Source: Gordonia tangerina
GTDB taxonomy: Bacteria > Actinomycetota > Actinomycetes > Mycobacteriales > Mycobacteriaceae
DNA: 64,000 nucleotides
Direction of reading: 5' to 3'
Assembly (NCBI RefSeq): GCF_021556435.1
Contig: NZ_JAKGCU010000003.1
Span: forward strand, 239,036 to 303,035
In this document: piece after piece, positions 26,495 to 35,859 of the stretch
Layout: the number at the start of each line of letters is the position of its first letter
How positions within the stretch are numbered: position 1 is the first letter of the stretch
Made by a program: the position numbers and the translations under genes
The notes under the pieces: generated by a model
What the model was told of the DNA's origin: nothing
What the model saw: the letters and a program-made list of their open reading frames with translations, nothing else
Database searches by the model: none

Positions 26495-27571
26495 ATGACA
26501 TCGGGGCTGTTCGCGCGGGACCGTCACGGCGATGCCGACGCCGAACCGGGACTTGTCGACTTCGCGGTCAACGTGCGGGGCGGGCCGCCGCCGTTCGTCG
26601 CAGAAGCCCTGACCAGCCGGATCGGTGATCTGGCCGCCTACCCGTCGGGCGACGACGAGCAGCGGGCGGTGAAAACCGTTGCCGTGGCCCATGGCCGAAC
26701 CTCCGATGAGGTGCTCTTGCTGTCCGGTGCGGCCGAGGGCTTCGAGCTCCTGCCGCGACTGCGGTCGCGCCACGCCGCGCTCGTCCAGCCGTCCTTCACC
26801 GAACCGGAGATCGCGTTGCGCGCCGCCGGGATCCCCATCACCGACGTAGTGTTGACCGACCCGTGGGAACTCGACCCGGACGCCGTGCCCGATGACGCCG
26901 ACCTGGTGGTGGTGGGCAACCCCACCAACCCGACCTCGGTGCTGCACCCCGCCGCCGCGATCGAACGTCTGCGGCGACCAGGACGTTTCGTGGTGGTCGA
27001 CGAGGCCTTCGCCGACATCACGATCGATCCCGCCACGGGCATTCCGGAACCGGAGTCCGTCGCTCACCGGTCGCACCCAGACCTCATCGTCATCCGCAGT
27101 GTCACGAAGACATTCGGTCTCGCCGGACTGCGGGCCGGATACCTGCTCGCCGCCCCGGAGGTGATCGCGCGGTTGACGGTCGGCCGACGACCGTGGCCGC
27201 TGGGCACCTTGGCGCTGACCGCGCTGACCGCCTGTGTCGGACCCACCGGTCAGGAGTACGCGCACGGTGAGGCGCGCCGGCTCGCCGCGGATCGCGCCGA
27301 GATGGTCGCGATGCTGTCGTCGGCGGGCCTCGAGGTCTGCGGGCAGCCACGTGCATCATTCCTGCTGATCCGGGTGCCACAGGCCTTGCGGGTCAAACAA
27401 CGACTGCGTGATCGGGGTTTCGCGGTGCGCAGCGCCGCGAACTTCGTCGGCCTCGACGACGACCACATACGTCTGGCCGTGCGGGACATCGCCACCACCC
27501 GAACGCTCGTCGACACCATCACGGCCATTCGAGAGGAGATCGCGTCATGTCCACAACCGTCGCCGAGGTGA
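26495..27571 (+). CDS. cobC: CobC-like PLP-dependent aminotransferase (L-threonine-phosphate decarboxylase type)
   Basis: This fold type I aminotransferase has 358 residues. The PLP lysine lies in VIRSVTKTFGLAGLRAGYLL, and NPTNPTSVL and VVDEAFADI are family signatures. Rv2231c, its syntenic counterpart, is named CobC; it is thought to supply aminopropanol phosphate for cobalamin, although histidinol-phosphate aminotransferases look similar. The ATG at 26495 is the best start; GTG and ATG codons upstream lie in the HAD gene start region. The last 25 bases overlap the next gene. Confidence 0.85.
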   Translation: MTSGLFARDRHGDADAEPGLVDFAVNVRGGPPPFVAEALTSRIGDLAAYPSGDDEQRAVKTVAVAHGRTSDEVLLLSGAAEGFELLPRLRSRHAALVQPSFTEPEIALRAAGIPITDVVLTDPWELDPDAVPDDADLVVVGNPTNPTSVLHPAAAIERLRRPGRFVVVDEAFADITIDPATGIPEPESVAHRSHPDLIVIRSVTKTFGLAGLRAGYLLAAPEVIARLTVGRRPWPLGTLALTALTACVGPTGQEYAHGEARRLAADRAEMVAMLSSAGLEVCGQPRASFLLIRVPQALRVKQRLRDRGFAVRSAANFVGLDDDHIRLAVRDIATTRTLVDTITAIREEIASCPQPSPR

Positions 27572-28665
27572 TCGAGGTCCTCGACCGCGCCTACCCGCGA
27601 GGGCTGGCCGAGCCGTGGGATTCGGTCGGGTTGGTCTGCGGCGATCCCGGTGAGCCGGTCGACACGATCCTGACCTGTGTCGACGTCACCGAGGACGTGG
27701 TGGCGGCCGCGATCGGCATGGGGGCCCAGCTGATCGTCGCCCATCATCCGCTGTTGCTGCGCGGAGTGGATTCGGTGTCGGCCGACACCGACAAGGGGCG
27801 GATCGTGCATCGGCTCATCCGGTCGGGGATTGCGCTGTTCACCGCGCACACCAACGCCGACAGCGCCCGCCCCGGAGTCTCCGATGCACTCGCCGACGTA
27901 CTCGACGTGGTCGACACGTTCCCCATCGAGCCGCGGTCGTCGACTGTTCTGGACAAGTGGGTGGTGATGGTGCCCGAAGGCAATGCCGAGCAGGTCAGCG
28001 AGGCCATGTTCGCCGCCGGGGCCGGCGAGATCGGCGAGTACCGGGATTGCTGCTGGTCGGTGGTCGGTACGGGGCAGTTCGAGGCGCAGGGATCGGCCGA
28101 TCCGACGATCGGCGAGGTGGGATCGCGCACACGGGTCGATGAGGAACGGCTCGAGATGGTTGCCCAGCGCCGACTGCGTCGCGCGGTGCTGACCGCGCTG
28201 CGCGGAGCGCACCCGTATGAAGAGCCGGCGTTCGACATCCTCGAGCTCGCCGACACCGAGATGTCGACCGGGTTGGGCCGGATCGGACGGCTCCGGGAAC
28301 CGACCACGCTCGCGGACTTCGCCGAACTGGTCGCCGCGCGCCTGCACACCCCGTCCGGAGTGCGGGTGGCAGGGTCGTCACAGACCGCCGTCGGCACTGT
28401 CGCGGTCTGCGGCGGCGCAGGCGATTCGTTGCTCGAGGCGGTCGCGTCGGCCGGTGCGGATGTGTACGTCACGGCCGATCTACGCCACCATCCGGCCGAT
28501 GAGAACCGACGTCGCGGCGGACCGGCGCTGATCGATGCGGGGCATTGGGCCACCGAGTTCCCGTGGTGCGGTCAGGTATCGCGAATGTTGGCCGCCGAGT
28601 TGCAGGTCACGGTCTCGGTTCACCGTGAACCGACCGATCCGTTCGCGGTCGTCACCAGCTACTGA
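27547..28665 (+). CDS. Nif3-like dinuclear metal centre protein
   Basis: The 372-residue protein belongs to the YbgI/NIF3 family, which forms hexameric toroids with two metal ions. Ligand motifs are LIVAHHPLLLRG, FTAHTNADSARPG and, near the C-terminus, LIDAGHWATEFPW. A middle insert (KWVVMVPEGNAEQVSEAMFAAGAGEIGEY, split around the central domain) is the CutA-like domain found in the longer form. Some members act as GTP cyclohydrolase I type 2-like or unknown hydrolases. It overlaps the cobC end by 25 bases and is followed by the zinc-ribbon gene. Confidence 0.88.
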   Translation: MSTTVAEVIEVLDRAYPRGLAEPWDSVGLVCGDPGEPVDTILTCVDVTEDVVAAAIGMGAQLIVAHHPLLLRGVDSVSADTDKGRIVHRLIRSGIALFTAHTNADSARPGVSDALADVLDVVDTFPIEPRSSTVLDKWVVMVPEGNAEQVSEAMFAAGAGEIGEYRDCCWSVVGTGQFEAQGSADPTIGEVGSRTRVDEERLEMVAQRRLRRAVLTALRGAHPYEEPAFDILELADTEMSTGLGRIGRLREPTTLADFAELVAARLHTPSGVRVAGSSQTAVGTVAVCGGAGDSLLEAVASAGADVYVTADLRHHPADENRRRGGPALIDAGHWATEFPWCGQVSRMLAAELQVTVSVHREPTDPFAVVTSY

Positions 28666-28826
28666 CGGCCGCGTCCGGCGTCATGGGCGGACGCGTACGG
28701 TATGGGGACCGTCGCACGGCGCCCCACCGCGGGCCCCGCGTCGGGAGAACAGAACAGTGAACGGCGCAGGGATGAGGCACTGGTGACGACTGCACAGCAC
28801 GACAGCCAACGACGGAGGTGGGCACG

Positions 28827-29564
28827 GTGAAGGCGGATCCGGGAGCGCAGCGGCTCCTGCTCGACCTCGCCGACGTCGACGCGGAAATCGCTCGCATCGA
28901 CCATCGCCGGGCATCACTCCCGGAGGATGCCGAGCTCGCTGAACTGTCCAAACGCGTCGAGGTGGCGCGCGATGACCTGGTTCGCGCCGAGATCTCCGCG
29001 GAGGATCTGACCCGGGAGTACCGCCGAATGGAGGGTGAGGCGAACGGGATGGCAGCGCGCGAGGCCAAGGACTCCGCGCAGCTGACCGCCGGTGGGCTCG
29101 CACCCAAGGCGCTCTCCGAACTGCAACACGAGCTCAACGGTTTGGCTCGCCGTCGCGCGGCGGTGGAGGACGACATGCTCGGTGTGATGGAGCAGCAGGA
29201 GGCCGTCGCCGCCGAACAGCAACGCGCCGCGGCAACCATCGATCAGGTCGACGCCGAGGTTGCGACGGTGCGTGAGCGGCGCGACCGTGCGCTGGCCGCG
29301 GCAACCGACGACCGCGAGGCGGCCGACGCTCGGCGCACGGCCTTGATTGCCGACATCGCTCCCGAGTTGCTCGCCATCTACGACCGGCAGCGTGCGTCCG
29401 GTCGGGTCGGCGCCGGCTTGCTGCGCGCACGCCGGTGCGGCGCCTGCCGAATGGAACTCGACCGAGGCACCATCGCATCGATCTCCGGCGCGTCTGCCGA
29501 CGACGTGATCCGCTGCGAGGAGTGTGGCGCGGTCCTGGTGCGGACCGCAGAGTCGGGTCTGTAG
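28827..29564 (+). CDS. Coiled-coil zinc-ribbon protein (CT398/Rv2229c type)
   Basis: The 245-residue product is a long antiparallel coiled coil (QRLLLDLADVDAEIARIDHR onward, rich in Glu, Ala, Arg) ending in a C4 zinc ribbon: CGACRMELDRG and RCEECGAVLV. Such proteins are thought to bind nucleic acid or act in secretion and flagellar contexts; the exact role in actinobacteria is unknown. The start is the GTG at 28827, eight bases after GGAGG, and matches the Rv2229c N-terminus. It forms a run with Nif3 and the phosphatase gene. Confidence 0.85.
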   Translation: MKADPGAQRLLLDLADVDAEIARIDHRRASLPEDAELAELSKRVEVARDDLVRAEISAEDLTREYRRMEGEANGMAAREAKDSAQLTAGGLAPKALSELQHELNGLARRRAAVEDDMLGVMEQQEAVAAEQQRAAATIDQVDAEVATVRERRDRALAAATDDREAADARRTALIADIAPELLAIYDRQRASGRVGAGLLRARRCGACRMELDRGTIASISGASADDVIRCEECGAVLVRTAESGL

Positions 29565-29567
29565 TAG

Positions 29568-30236
29568 ATGACCAACGCCACCGCGACCGGCGACAGATCA
29601 CCCACCTGGCAGGGGCAGCGGGTGCGGCCGACGCGGCTGTTGTTGCTGCGGCACGGTCAGACCGAGCTGTCGGTGCAGCGCCGCTACTCCGGGCGAGGCA
29701 ACCCCGAACTCACCGAGCTCGGACGTCGTCAGGCGGCGGCGGCGGCCACACGACTGGGGGCCGACCCCGAGATCGCCGCGGTGGTGTCGTCGCCGCTGAG
29801 TCGGGCGCAGACCACCGCACGTGCGGTCGCCGACCGGCTGGGGCTGGATGTGACGGTCTCGGACGGGCTGATCGAGACGGACTTCGGTGCCTGGGAGGGG
29901 CTGACCTTCACCGAGGCCGCCGAACGCGACCCCGAACTGCATTCCCGATGGCTGGCCGACACCGGCGTTCCCGCGCCTGACGGCGAGAGCTTCGCCCAGG
30001 TCGCCGAGCGCGTCCGATTAGCCAAAGATTCACTGCTGCAACGATACTCAGGCCAGACGGTGCTGGTGGTGTCGCATGTCACCCCGATCAAGTCGCTGCT
30101 TCGGGACGCCCTCGGCTCTGGCCCGGAACTGTTGTTCCGCCTGCACCTCGACCTCGCCTCACTGTCGATCGCCGAGTTCTTTCCCGATGGCGGATCGGTG
30201 GTCCGGTTGGTCAACGACACGGGCCACCTCGACTGA
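29568..30236 (+). CDS. Histidine phosphatase family protein, lacking the RNase HI half
   Basis: The 222-residue protein has the phosphoglycerate mutase-like motif LLLLRHGQTELSVQRRYSG with the phosphohistidine, a second motif SSPLSRAQTTARAVADRL, the acidic site ETDFGAWEGLT, and the distal histidine in VSHVTPIKSLLRDAL. In mycobacteria (Rv2228c) the same domain is fused after an RNase HI domain. Here the frame starts only about 20 residues before the phosphatase core, so the RNase part is absent. It may work as an acid phosphatase or alpha-ribazole phosphatase. The start lies three bases after the zinc-ribbon stop. Confidence 0.87.
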   Translation: MTNATATGDRSPTWQGQRVRPTRLLLLRHGQTELSVQRRYSGRGNPELTELGRRQAAAAATRLGADPEIAAVVSSPLSRAQTTARAVADRLGLDVTVSDGLIETDFGAWEGLTFTEAAERDPELHSRWLADTGVPAPDGESFAQVAERVRLAKDSLLQRYSGQTVLVVSHVTPIKSLLRDALGSGPELLFRLHLDLASLSIAEFFPDGGSVVRLVNDTGHLD

Positions 30237-30266
30237 GGTGCTGCCGCGCACCGGTATCCTGTATGG

Positions 30267-30701
<435 letters not shown>

Positions 30702-30752
30702 CCCGCGGCCGGGATCCACCGGTCGGGCACCTGCTCGCATACAGTCGGGGGC

Positions 30753-32180
30753 GTGCAGCGCGTACTGTCGGCCCCCGATCTCGACTTCGACGCGGTTCGT
30801 ACCGAACTCGGCGTGACCGAGGACTATGGTGCCGACGCACAGGCCGAGGCCGAACACCCGGTGGACCGGTATGCGGGTGAGCGGGAGGACCGTACCGACC
30901 TGGCGTTCGTCACGATCGATCCGCCGACGTCGATGGACCTGGACCAAGCGGTGCACATCGCCGCCGACGCCGACGGTTTCGTCATCTCCTACGCGATCGC
31001 CGACGTTGCTGCGCTCGTGGCCCCCGAAGGTGCCTTGGATCAGGAGAGCCGCAGGCGGGGCACCACGTTCTACTTCCCTGACCGATCGGTGCCACTGCAT
31101 CCCCGGGCGCTGTCGGAGGGAGCCGGCTCGCTGTTACCCGACCAGCGTCGGCCGGCGGTGATGTGGACCATCCGGGTCACCCCGGAGGGTGCTGTCACGC
31201 AGGTGTCGCTGCGTCGGACGATGATCCGTTCGGTCGCCAAACTGACCTATGCCGGCGTGTCCGACGATGCCACGCGCGGCCGGCTGCATCCGTCGATCGC
31301 GGCGCTACCGGCTTTCGGCGAACTGCGGCACCGGGTCGCACTCGAACGCGGCGCCGTCGAACTCGACCTGCCCGACCAAGAGGTCACGCGCACCGATCGT
31401 GGGTGGATGCTGCGGCTGGCGCCGCACAGCCCGGCCGACATGTGGAACTCGCAGCTGTCGCTGCTCACCGGAATGTGTGCGGGGCGGATCATGGCCGAGG
31501 CGGGCGTGGGCCTGCTGCGCACCCTGCCGCCGGCCGATCATGCTGCGGTGGTGGCTCTGCAGAGCTCCGCCGCAGCCCTCGGTGTCCCGTGGCCGCCCGG
31601 AGCGACGCCCGGCCAGTTCCTCGCCGGGTTGCCACGCGATGCACCCGCGACACTTGCGTTGATGTCGGCCGGGGCGGGCCTGATGCGCGGAGCCGATCAT
31701 CTCGTGCTCGGCGGTGACACCGGACATGCGACTGCGGAGAAGATGAGTCATGCCGCAATCGGCGGGGTGTATGCGCATGTGACCGCGCCGCTGCGTCGAC
31801 TCGGCGATCGCTTCGCCACCGAGGTGTGTCTGGCGGTCACAGCCGGCGAGCCGGTGCCCAACTGGGTGACTCGGGCGCTACCGACGTTGCCGACTCTGCT
31901 GCGGTCGGCGGGCTCGCTGGCGTCGGCTGCCGACCGGGCCGGCATCGATTTAGCGGAGGCAACCGTACTGGCCGACCGAGTGGGGGAGACGTTCGAGGCG
32001 GTGGTCTTGCACTCGACCACGCAGAATCGGCCTGCCCAGGTGTTTCTCACCGAGGTCCCGGTGATCGCTCCGTGCGATGGTGACCCGCCACCGGGGCGTC
32101 GGTTGCCGGTGGTGCTGCGGGCTGCCGACCCGTCCGCGCGGGTGGTGCGGTTCGAGTTCATCCCCGATTCGGGGCAGTAG
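30753..32180 (+). CDS. RNB-domain exoribonuclease (RNase II/R-like)
   Basis: The 475-residue protein carries an RNB core: DLAFVTIDPPTSMDLDQAVHI is the Mg-binding site, followed by RRRGTTFYFPDRSVPLHPRAL. The HVTAPLRRLGDRFATEV stretch matches the conserved YAHxTSPLRRYxD region. Compared with full RNase II/R it is short and lacks clear cold-shock and S1 domains at both ends, the usual actinobacterial compact form. It degrades RNA 3' to 5'. The GTG start at 30753 lies after the RNase P RNA; the longer open frame upstream overlaps that RNA and is not real. Confidence 0.86.
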   Translation: MQRVLSAPDLDFDAVRTELGVTEDYGADAQAEAEHPVDRYAGEREDRTDLAFVTIDPPTSMDLDQAVHIAADADGFVISYAIADVAALVAPEGALDQESRRRGTTFYFPDRSVPLHPRALSEGAGSLLPDQRRPAVMWTIRVTPEGAVTQVSLRRTMIRSVAKLTYAGVSDDATRGRLHPSIAALPAFGELRHRVALERGAVELDLPDQEVTRTDRGWMLRLAPHSPADMWNSQLSLLTGMCAGRIMAEAGVGLLRTLPPADHAAVVALQSSAAALGVPWPPGATPGQFLAGLPRDAPATLALMSAGAGLMRGADHLVLGGDTGHATAEKMSHAAIGGVYAHVTAPLRRLGDRFATEVCLAVTAGEPVPNWVTRALPTLPTLLRSAGSLASAADRAGIDLAEATVLADRVGETFEAVVLHSTTQNRPAQVFLTEVPVIAPCDGDPPPGRRLPVVLRAADPSARVVRFEFIPDSGQ

Positions 32181-32212
32181 CTGGTGCCTCGAATCGGTAC
32201 CGCCGACAAACG

Positions 32213-33709
32213 TCAGAGGTCCTTGGCCGCCTTGCGGTAGTCGGCCAACGCCCGTTCGCCGTCGACCTCCTGCCGGGCGTCGATGCGCCCGAGGACGAAC
32301 ATGTCCGGTCCCGACAGGGTGTTGGTGGCTGCGAGTTCGCCGAGACGCTGACGGTTGATGCGGGTGTCGTTGTAGTCGCCGAGGGAGCTCTGCAGTCGCT
32401 TGGCGGCCTTGGCGACGGCCTTGTAGCGCTTGCGACCCAACGGCTCCGCGGCATCGGTGCTGTACCGTAACCGCTTGGCGCGCTTACGGATCGTGTGCAG
32501 CTGTTCCTCCCACTCGGGGGACCGTTCGGTCATCGCGGCCAGCGTTTTCTGCGCCTTGCGGATGCTCTTGCGGTTCTTCTCGATGGACCGGTCCACGGCG
32601 GTCACGGCATCGATGTCGGCATCGGGGCCCGGCGGCGGGGAGGCGATGAGTTCGTCGATCGAGTCGAGCAAGGCGAAATAGCGGGCCGAATTCATCGCGG
32701 AGTGCGCGGCATTGATGGCCCGATCGTGGATGGTGGTCTCGGTGCCAGTGAGTTCGGCGACCAGTGCGGCCGAGGCGTTTTCCGAGCGCAGCAGTCCCTG
32801 GTCGATGGCGATCTGAACCTCGGAATCGCGAGCGTCGCCGAGAATGCGCGCCAGCAGCTTCAGTTCCTCGTTCAGATGGGCGGTACGCGCCGGGTCGAGC
32901 ACAGTGGGAAAACCGGCGAAGATGCTACGCAGTCGTCGGCAGGCCACCCGCATCTGGTGGACGGCGTCCTCGGCGTCGATGCGCACCTGCGGGTCGTAGG
33001 CGACCAGGGAGTTGCGATGGATGGCGATGTCGGTGACGACCAGATCCAGCGCGGTGGGGCGCCGTCCGAGGTGCGGTTCGACGACGGTCGGCGTCGAACC
33101 GATGGCACGAGCAAGTTTGGACGCCGACGATGCGGTTCGCCCGCCGGAGTTGCGCAGCAACTTCTCGGCCGCCTTGAGCAGACGGGTGTCGCGGCCACCG
33201 TCGAGGAGTTCGAACTCCCACTCTGCCCATTCCTGGTAGTGGCCGCCGGGCAGCATCGACTGCGCGGACACGAGGTCCTCGGCGAATTCGGCAACGGGCC
33301 GACCGTCGGCGCCCATCAGCGTGGTCACCGTGCGCGTGGTGGACAGCGCGGCGACCGGGATCAGCTTGCGGGTACGGGTCAACGCGATGACCGGGGTGAT
33401 CAGCTCGGCGGGGACGTCGGCGTCGGCGGGCGCGTCGCCGAAGCCGATCCGCAGCTCACGTCGGGCACCGGCGATGCCGGTGGGGCGCTTGAGATGCCAG
33501 CCGGCGTCGTGTCCGCCGGTGCGCCGGCGCATGGTGATCCGGTTGCCGGCGAGGTCGAGGTTCTCGGTGTCGAAATAGGTGGCGTCGAGCTGAAAGGTCT
33601 CCGGTGCCGACGCGCCGATGACACCTGGCAGAATCCGGAGGTCCGGGGCGGTGTGGCCCGCGTCCACGTCGAACTTCAGTTCCACTTCGATCTGCTCGGA
33701 TGGGGCCAC
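32213..33709 (-). CDS. CYTH and CHAD domain protein
   Basis: The 498-residue protein fuses an N-terminal CYTH (triphosphate tunnel) domain with EIEVELKFDV-type start (QIEVELKFDVDAG) and basic TxRxR strands (GNRITMRRRTGGHDAGWHLKRP) to a C-terminal CHAD domain of histidine-rich helices: DAVHQMRVACRRLRSIFAGF, and LHTIRKRAKRLRYSTDAAEP with later helices. CHAD domains bind polyphosphate and CYTH domains hydrolyse triphosphates, so polyphosphate metabolism is likely. The start is the GTG at 33709. It corresponds to Rv2226 and is convergent with the RNB gene. Confidence 0.88.
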   Translation of the reverse strand: MAPSEQIEVELKFDVDAGHTAPDLRILPGVIGASAPETFQLDATYFDTENLDLAGNRITMRRRTGGHDAGWHLKRPTGIAGARRELRIGFGDAPADADVPAELITPVIALTRTRKLIPVAALSTTRTVTTLMGADGRPVAEFAEDLVSAQSMLPGGHYQEWAEWEFELLDGGRDTRLLKAAEKLLRNSGGRTASSASKLARAIGSTPTVVEPHLGRRPTALDLVVTDIAIHRNSLVAYDPQVRIDAEDAVHQMRVACRRLRSIFAGFPTVLDPARTAHLNEELKLLARILGDARDSEVQIAIDQGLLRSENASAALVAELTGTETTIHDRAINAAHSAMNSARYFALLDSIDELIASPPPGPDADIDAVTAVDRSIEKNRKSIRKAQKTLAAMTERSPEWEEQLHTIRKRAKRLRYSTDAAEPLGRKRYKAVAKAAKRLQSSLGDYNDTRINRQRLGELAATNTLSGPDMFVLGRIDARQEVDGERALADYRKAAKDL

Positions 33710-33798
33710 CCCAGATCCTCCTGTTCACCGGCCGGGGCTCGGCGTGGCCCGGCGTGCGCATACGTCGTCCTGACGAGTCTAGAGTGCACCGGTCATCG

Positions 33799-34773
33799 TC
33801 ACCGCGACCGATTCGCGAAGTCGTCGGTAGCAGTGATCAAGTGGTGCTTGATACCCGGTTCGAAGGAGGCGTGACCGGCGTCGTCGACGATGTGCAACGT
33901 CGCGGACCGCCAGGCGCGGTGTAGATCCCACGCGCTGCGGGTGGGGCAGACGACGTCGTAGCGGCCCTGCACGATGACCCCGGGAATGTGCGCGATGCGG
34001 TCGATGTCGGCGAGCAATTGGCCCTCACGCAGGAAACCGTGATTGACGAAGTAGTGGTTCTCGATCGCGGCGAAGGCCAGGTCGAATCGCGGGTCGCCGG
34101 CGGCCATCCCGGAATTGTCCTGGGGCTTTTTCGGCAGCAGATAGCTGGTGGCCTGCTCCCAGCCTGTCCACGCGGTCGCCGCGGCCTGCGCGAGGTCCCG
34201 GTCGGTGGAGGTGAGCAACCGGTGGTAGGCCGCGACCAGGTCGCCGTCGCGCTCGGCTGCCGGGATCGGAGCCAGGTAGGACTCCCACAGGTCGGGATAG
34301 ATGTGCGCGGCTCCACCGTTGTAGTACCAGTCGATCTCACTGCGGCGTAGCAGAAAGATTCCGCGCAGCACGAGTTCACTGACGCGATCGGGGTGAGCCT
34401 GCGCGTAGGCGAGACCGAGCGTGGACCCCCAGGACCCCCCGAACACCTGCCACCGGTCGATCTGCAGATGTTCGCGCAGCCGTTCCATGTCGGCGATGAG
34501 GTGGCCGGTGGTGTTGACCGACAGGTCGGCACCGTCGGCGATGTGCGGCCGCGACCGACCACACCCACGCTGATCGAACAGGACGATTCGGTAGCGCGTC
34601 GGATCGAAGAATCGCCGCTGCTCGGGCGACGTGCCGCCACCCGGGCCACCGTGCACGAACACCACCGGCTTGCCGTCGGCACGGCCCGAGACCTCCCAAT
34701 AGACCTGCTGACCGTCACCGACGTCGAGATGGCCGTGGTCGTGCGGTTCGATCGGCGGATAGAAATCGCGCAT
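33799..34773 (-). CDS. pip: Proline iminopeptidase
   Basis: The 324-residue alpha/beta-hydrolase removes N-terminal proline from peptides. It has the family N-terminus VYWEVSGRADGKPVVFVHGGPGGG and FDQRGCGRSRPH. The nucleophile is in GGSWGSTLGLAYA, the acid in VQGRYDVVCP and the histidine in DAGHASFEPG. The cap includes the Pip-specific region WTGWEQATSYLLP. The start MRDFYPPIEP at 34773 is the typical N-terminus. It follows panB on the same strand; the M. tuberculosis region, as I recall, has no pip gene here. Confidence 0.92.
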   Translation of the reverse strand: MRDFYPPIEPHDHGHLDVGDGQQVYWEVSGRADGKPVVFVHGGPGGGTSPEQRRFFDPTRYRIVLFDQRGCGRSRPHIADGADLSVNTTGHLIADMERLREHLQIDRWQVFGGSWGSTLGLAYAQAHPDRVSELVLRGIFLLRRSEIDWYYNGGAAHIYPDLWESYLAPIPAAERDGDLVAAYHRLLTSTDRDLAQAAATAWTGWEQATSYLLPKKPQDNSGMAAGDPRFDLAFAAIENHYFVNHGFLREGQLLADIDRIAHIPGVIVQGRYDVVCPTRSAWDLHRAWRSATLHIVDDAGHASFEPGIKHHLITATDDFANRSR

Positions 34774-34832
34774 GGGGTAAGCCTAGAGCGTGGTCGAGAA
34801 CCGGCTCACCCGTTCCTGCGCGAGGGGGCGCC

Positions 34833-35696
34833 TCAGTAGCTGTGCTCGGGTGCGGGGAACGCTCCGCGACGCACCTCGTCGGCGTACTGCTCTGCCGCAG
34901 AGCGCAACTCCGACCCTACGTCGGCGAACCGTTTGACGAATTTCGCCGTCTTGCCGTGCGTCAGGCCAGCCATGTCCTGCCAGACCAGCACCTGCGCGTC
35001 GGTCTCGTTGCCCGCGCCGATCCCGACGGTCGGGATGGTGAGTTTGCGGGTGATCTGTCCCGCGAGGTCGGCGGGCACCATCTCCATCACGACGGCGAAC
35101 GCGCCGGCTTCCTGGACTGCGATGGCATCGGCGACGAGTTGATCGCCGGCGTCGCCCCGTCCCTGGACGCGGTAGCCGCCGAGCCCGTTCACGCTCTGCG
35201 GAGTGAAACCGATGTGCGCCATCACGGGAATCCCGGCCGCGGTCAGCGTGGCGATCTGATCGGCCACCCGCTCACCACCTTCGAGCTTGATCGCGTGCGC
35301 GCCGGTCTCCTTGAACACCTTCACCGCGGACTCCAGCGCCTGCTGCGGGCCGGCCTCATAGCTGCCGAACGGCAGGTCGGCGACGACCAGGGCATGCGGC
35401 GCGCCGCGAACCACGGCGCGGATCAGCGGGATGAGTTCATCGACGGTCACCGGGATCGTGGTGTCGTAGCCCAGAACCACATTGGCCGCGGAGTCACCGA
35501 CGAGTAGCACCGGGATCTCGGCGGCGTCGAAAATGCGGGCCGTCGAGTAGTCGTAGCAGGTCAGCATCGACCACTTCTCGCCGTCAGCCTTCATCTGGCC
35601 GAGATGGTGAACGCGAGTGGTGCGGCGACGGGGGGCCGAGGCGGACGAATCGCCCGCAGCGGGGCCCGTGGCGCCATAGACCGAAGATTCGGACAT
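34833..35696 (-). CDS. panB: 3-methyl-2-oxobutanoate hydroxymethyltransferase
   Basis: PanB makes ketopantoate, the first committed step to pantothenate and CoA. The 287-residue TIM-barrel protein shows the Mg-ligand motif [34 protein letters not shown], the lysine KLEGGERVA and [10 protein letters not shown]. The start at 35696 ([11 protein letters not shown]) is followed by a flexible Ser/Ala-rich extension before [12 protein letters not shown]. The upstream in-frame GTG would add about 30 more non-conserved residues. It is divergent from the CaeA-like gene. Confidence 0.95.
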   Translation of the reverse strand: MSESSVYGATGPAAGDSSASAPRRRTTRVHHLGQMKADGEKWSMLTCYDYSTARIFDAAEIPVLLVGDSAANVVLGYDTTIPVTVDELIPLIRAVVRGAPHALVVADLPFGSYEAGPQQALESAVKVFKETGAHAIKLEGGERVADQIATLTAAGIPVMAHIGFTPQSVNGLGGYRVQGRGDAGDQLVADAIAVQEAGAFAVVMEMVPADLAGQITRKLTIPTVGIGAGNETDAQVLVWQDMAGLTHGKTAKFVKRFADVGSELRSAAEQYADEVRRGAFPAPEHSY

Positions 35697-35859
35697 CGTT
35701 GTCTCTTTTCTGCCTCGAGTCCTGCCGTGCAGGTACCCGGGTTGGGGTTGGACACTGCCATTGTGGCACCGGGGAGTGCCCCGATACATGCCGGTGACCT
35801 GTGGTTTTTCTCACATCCGGCGAATGGTTGCGGCGAGCGGTGACCGTACGATCTGTGCC

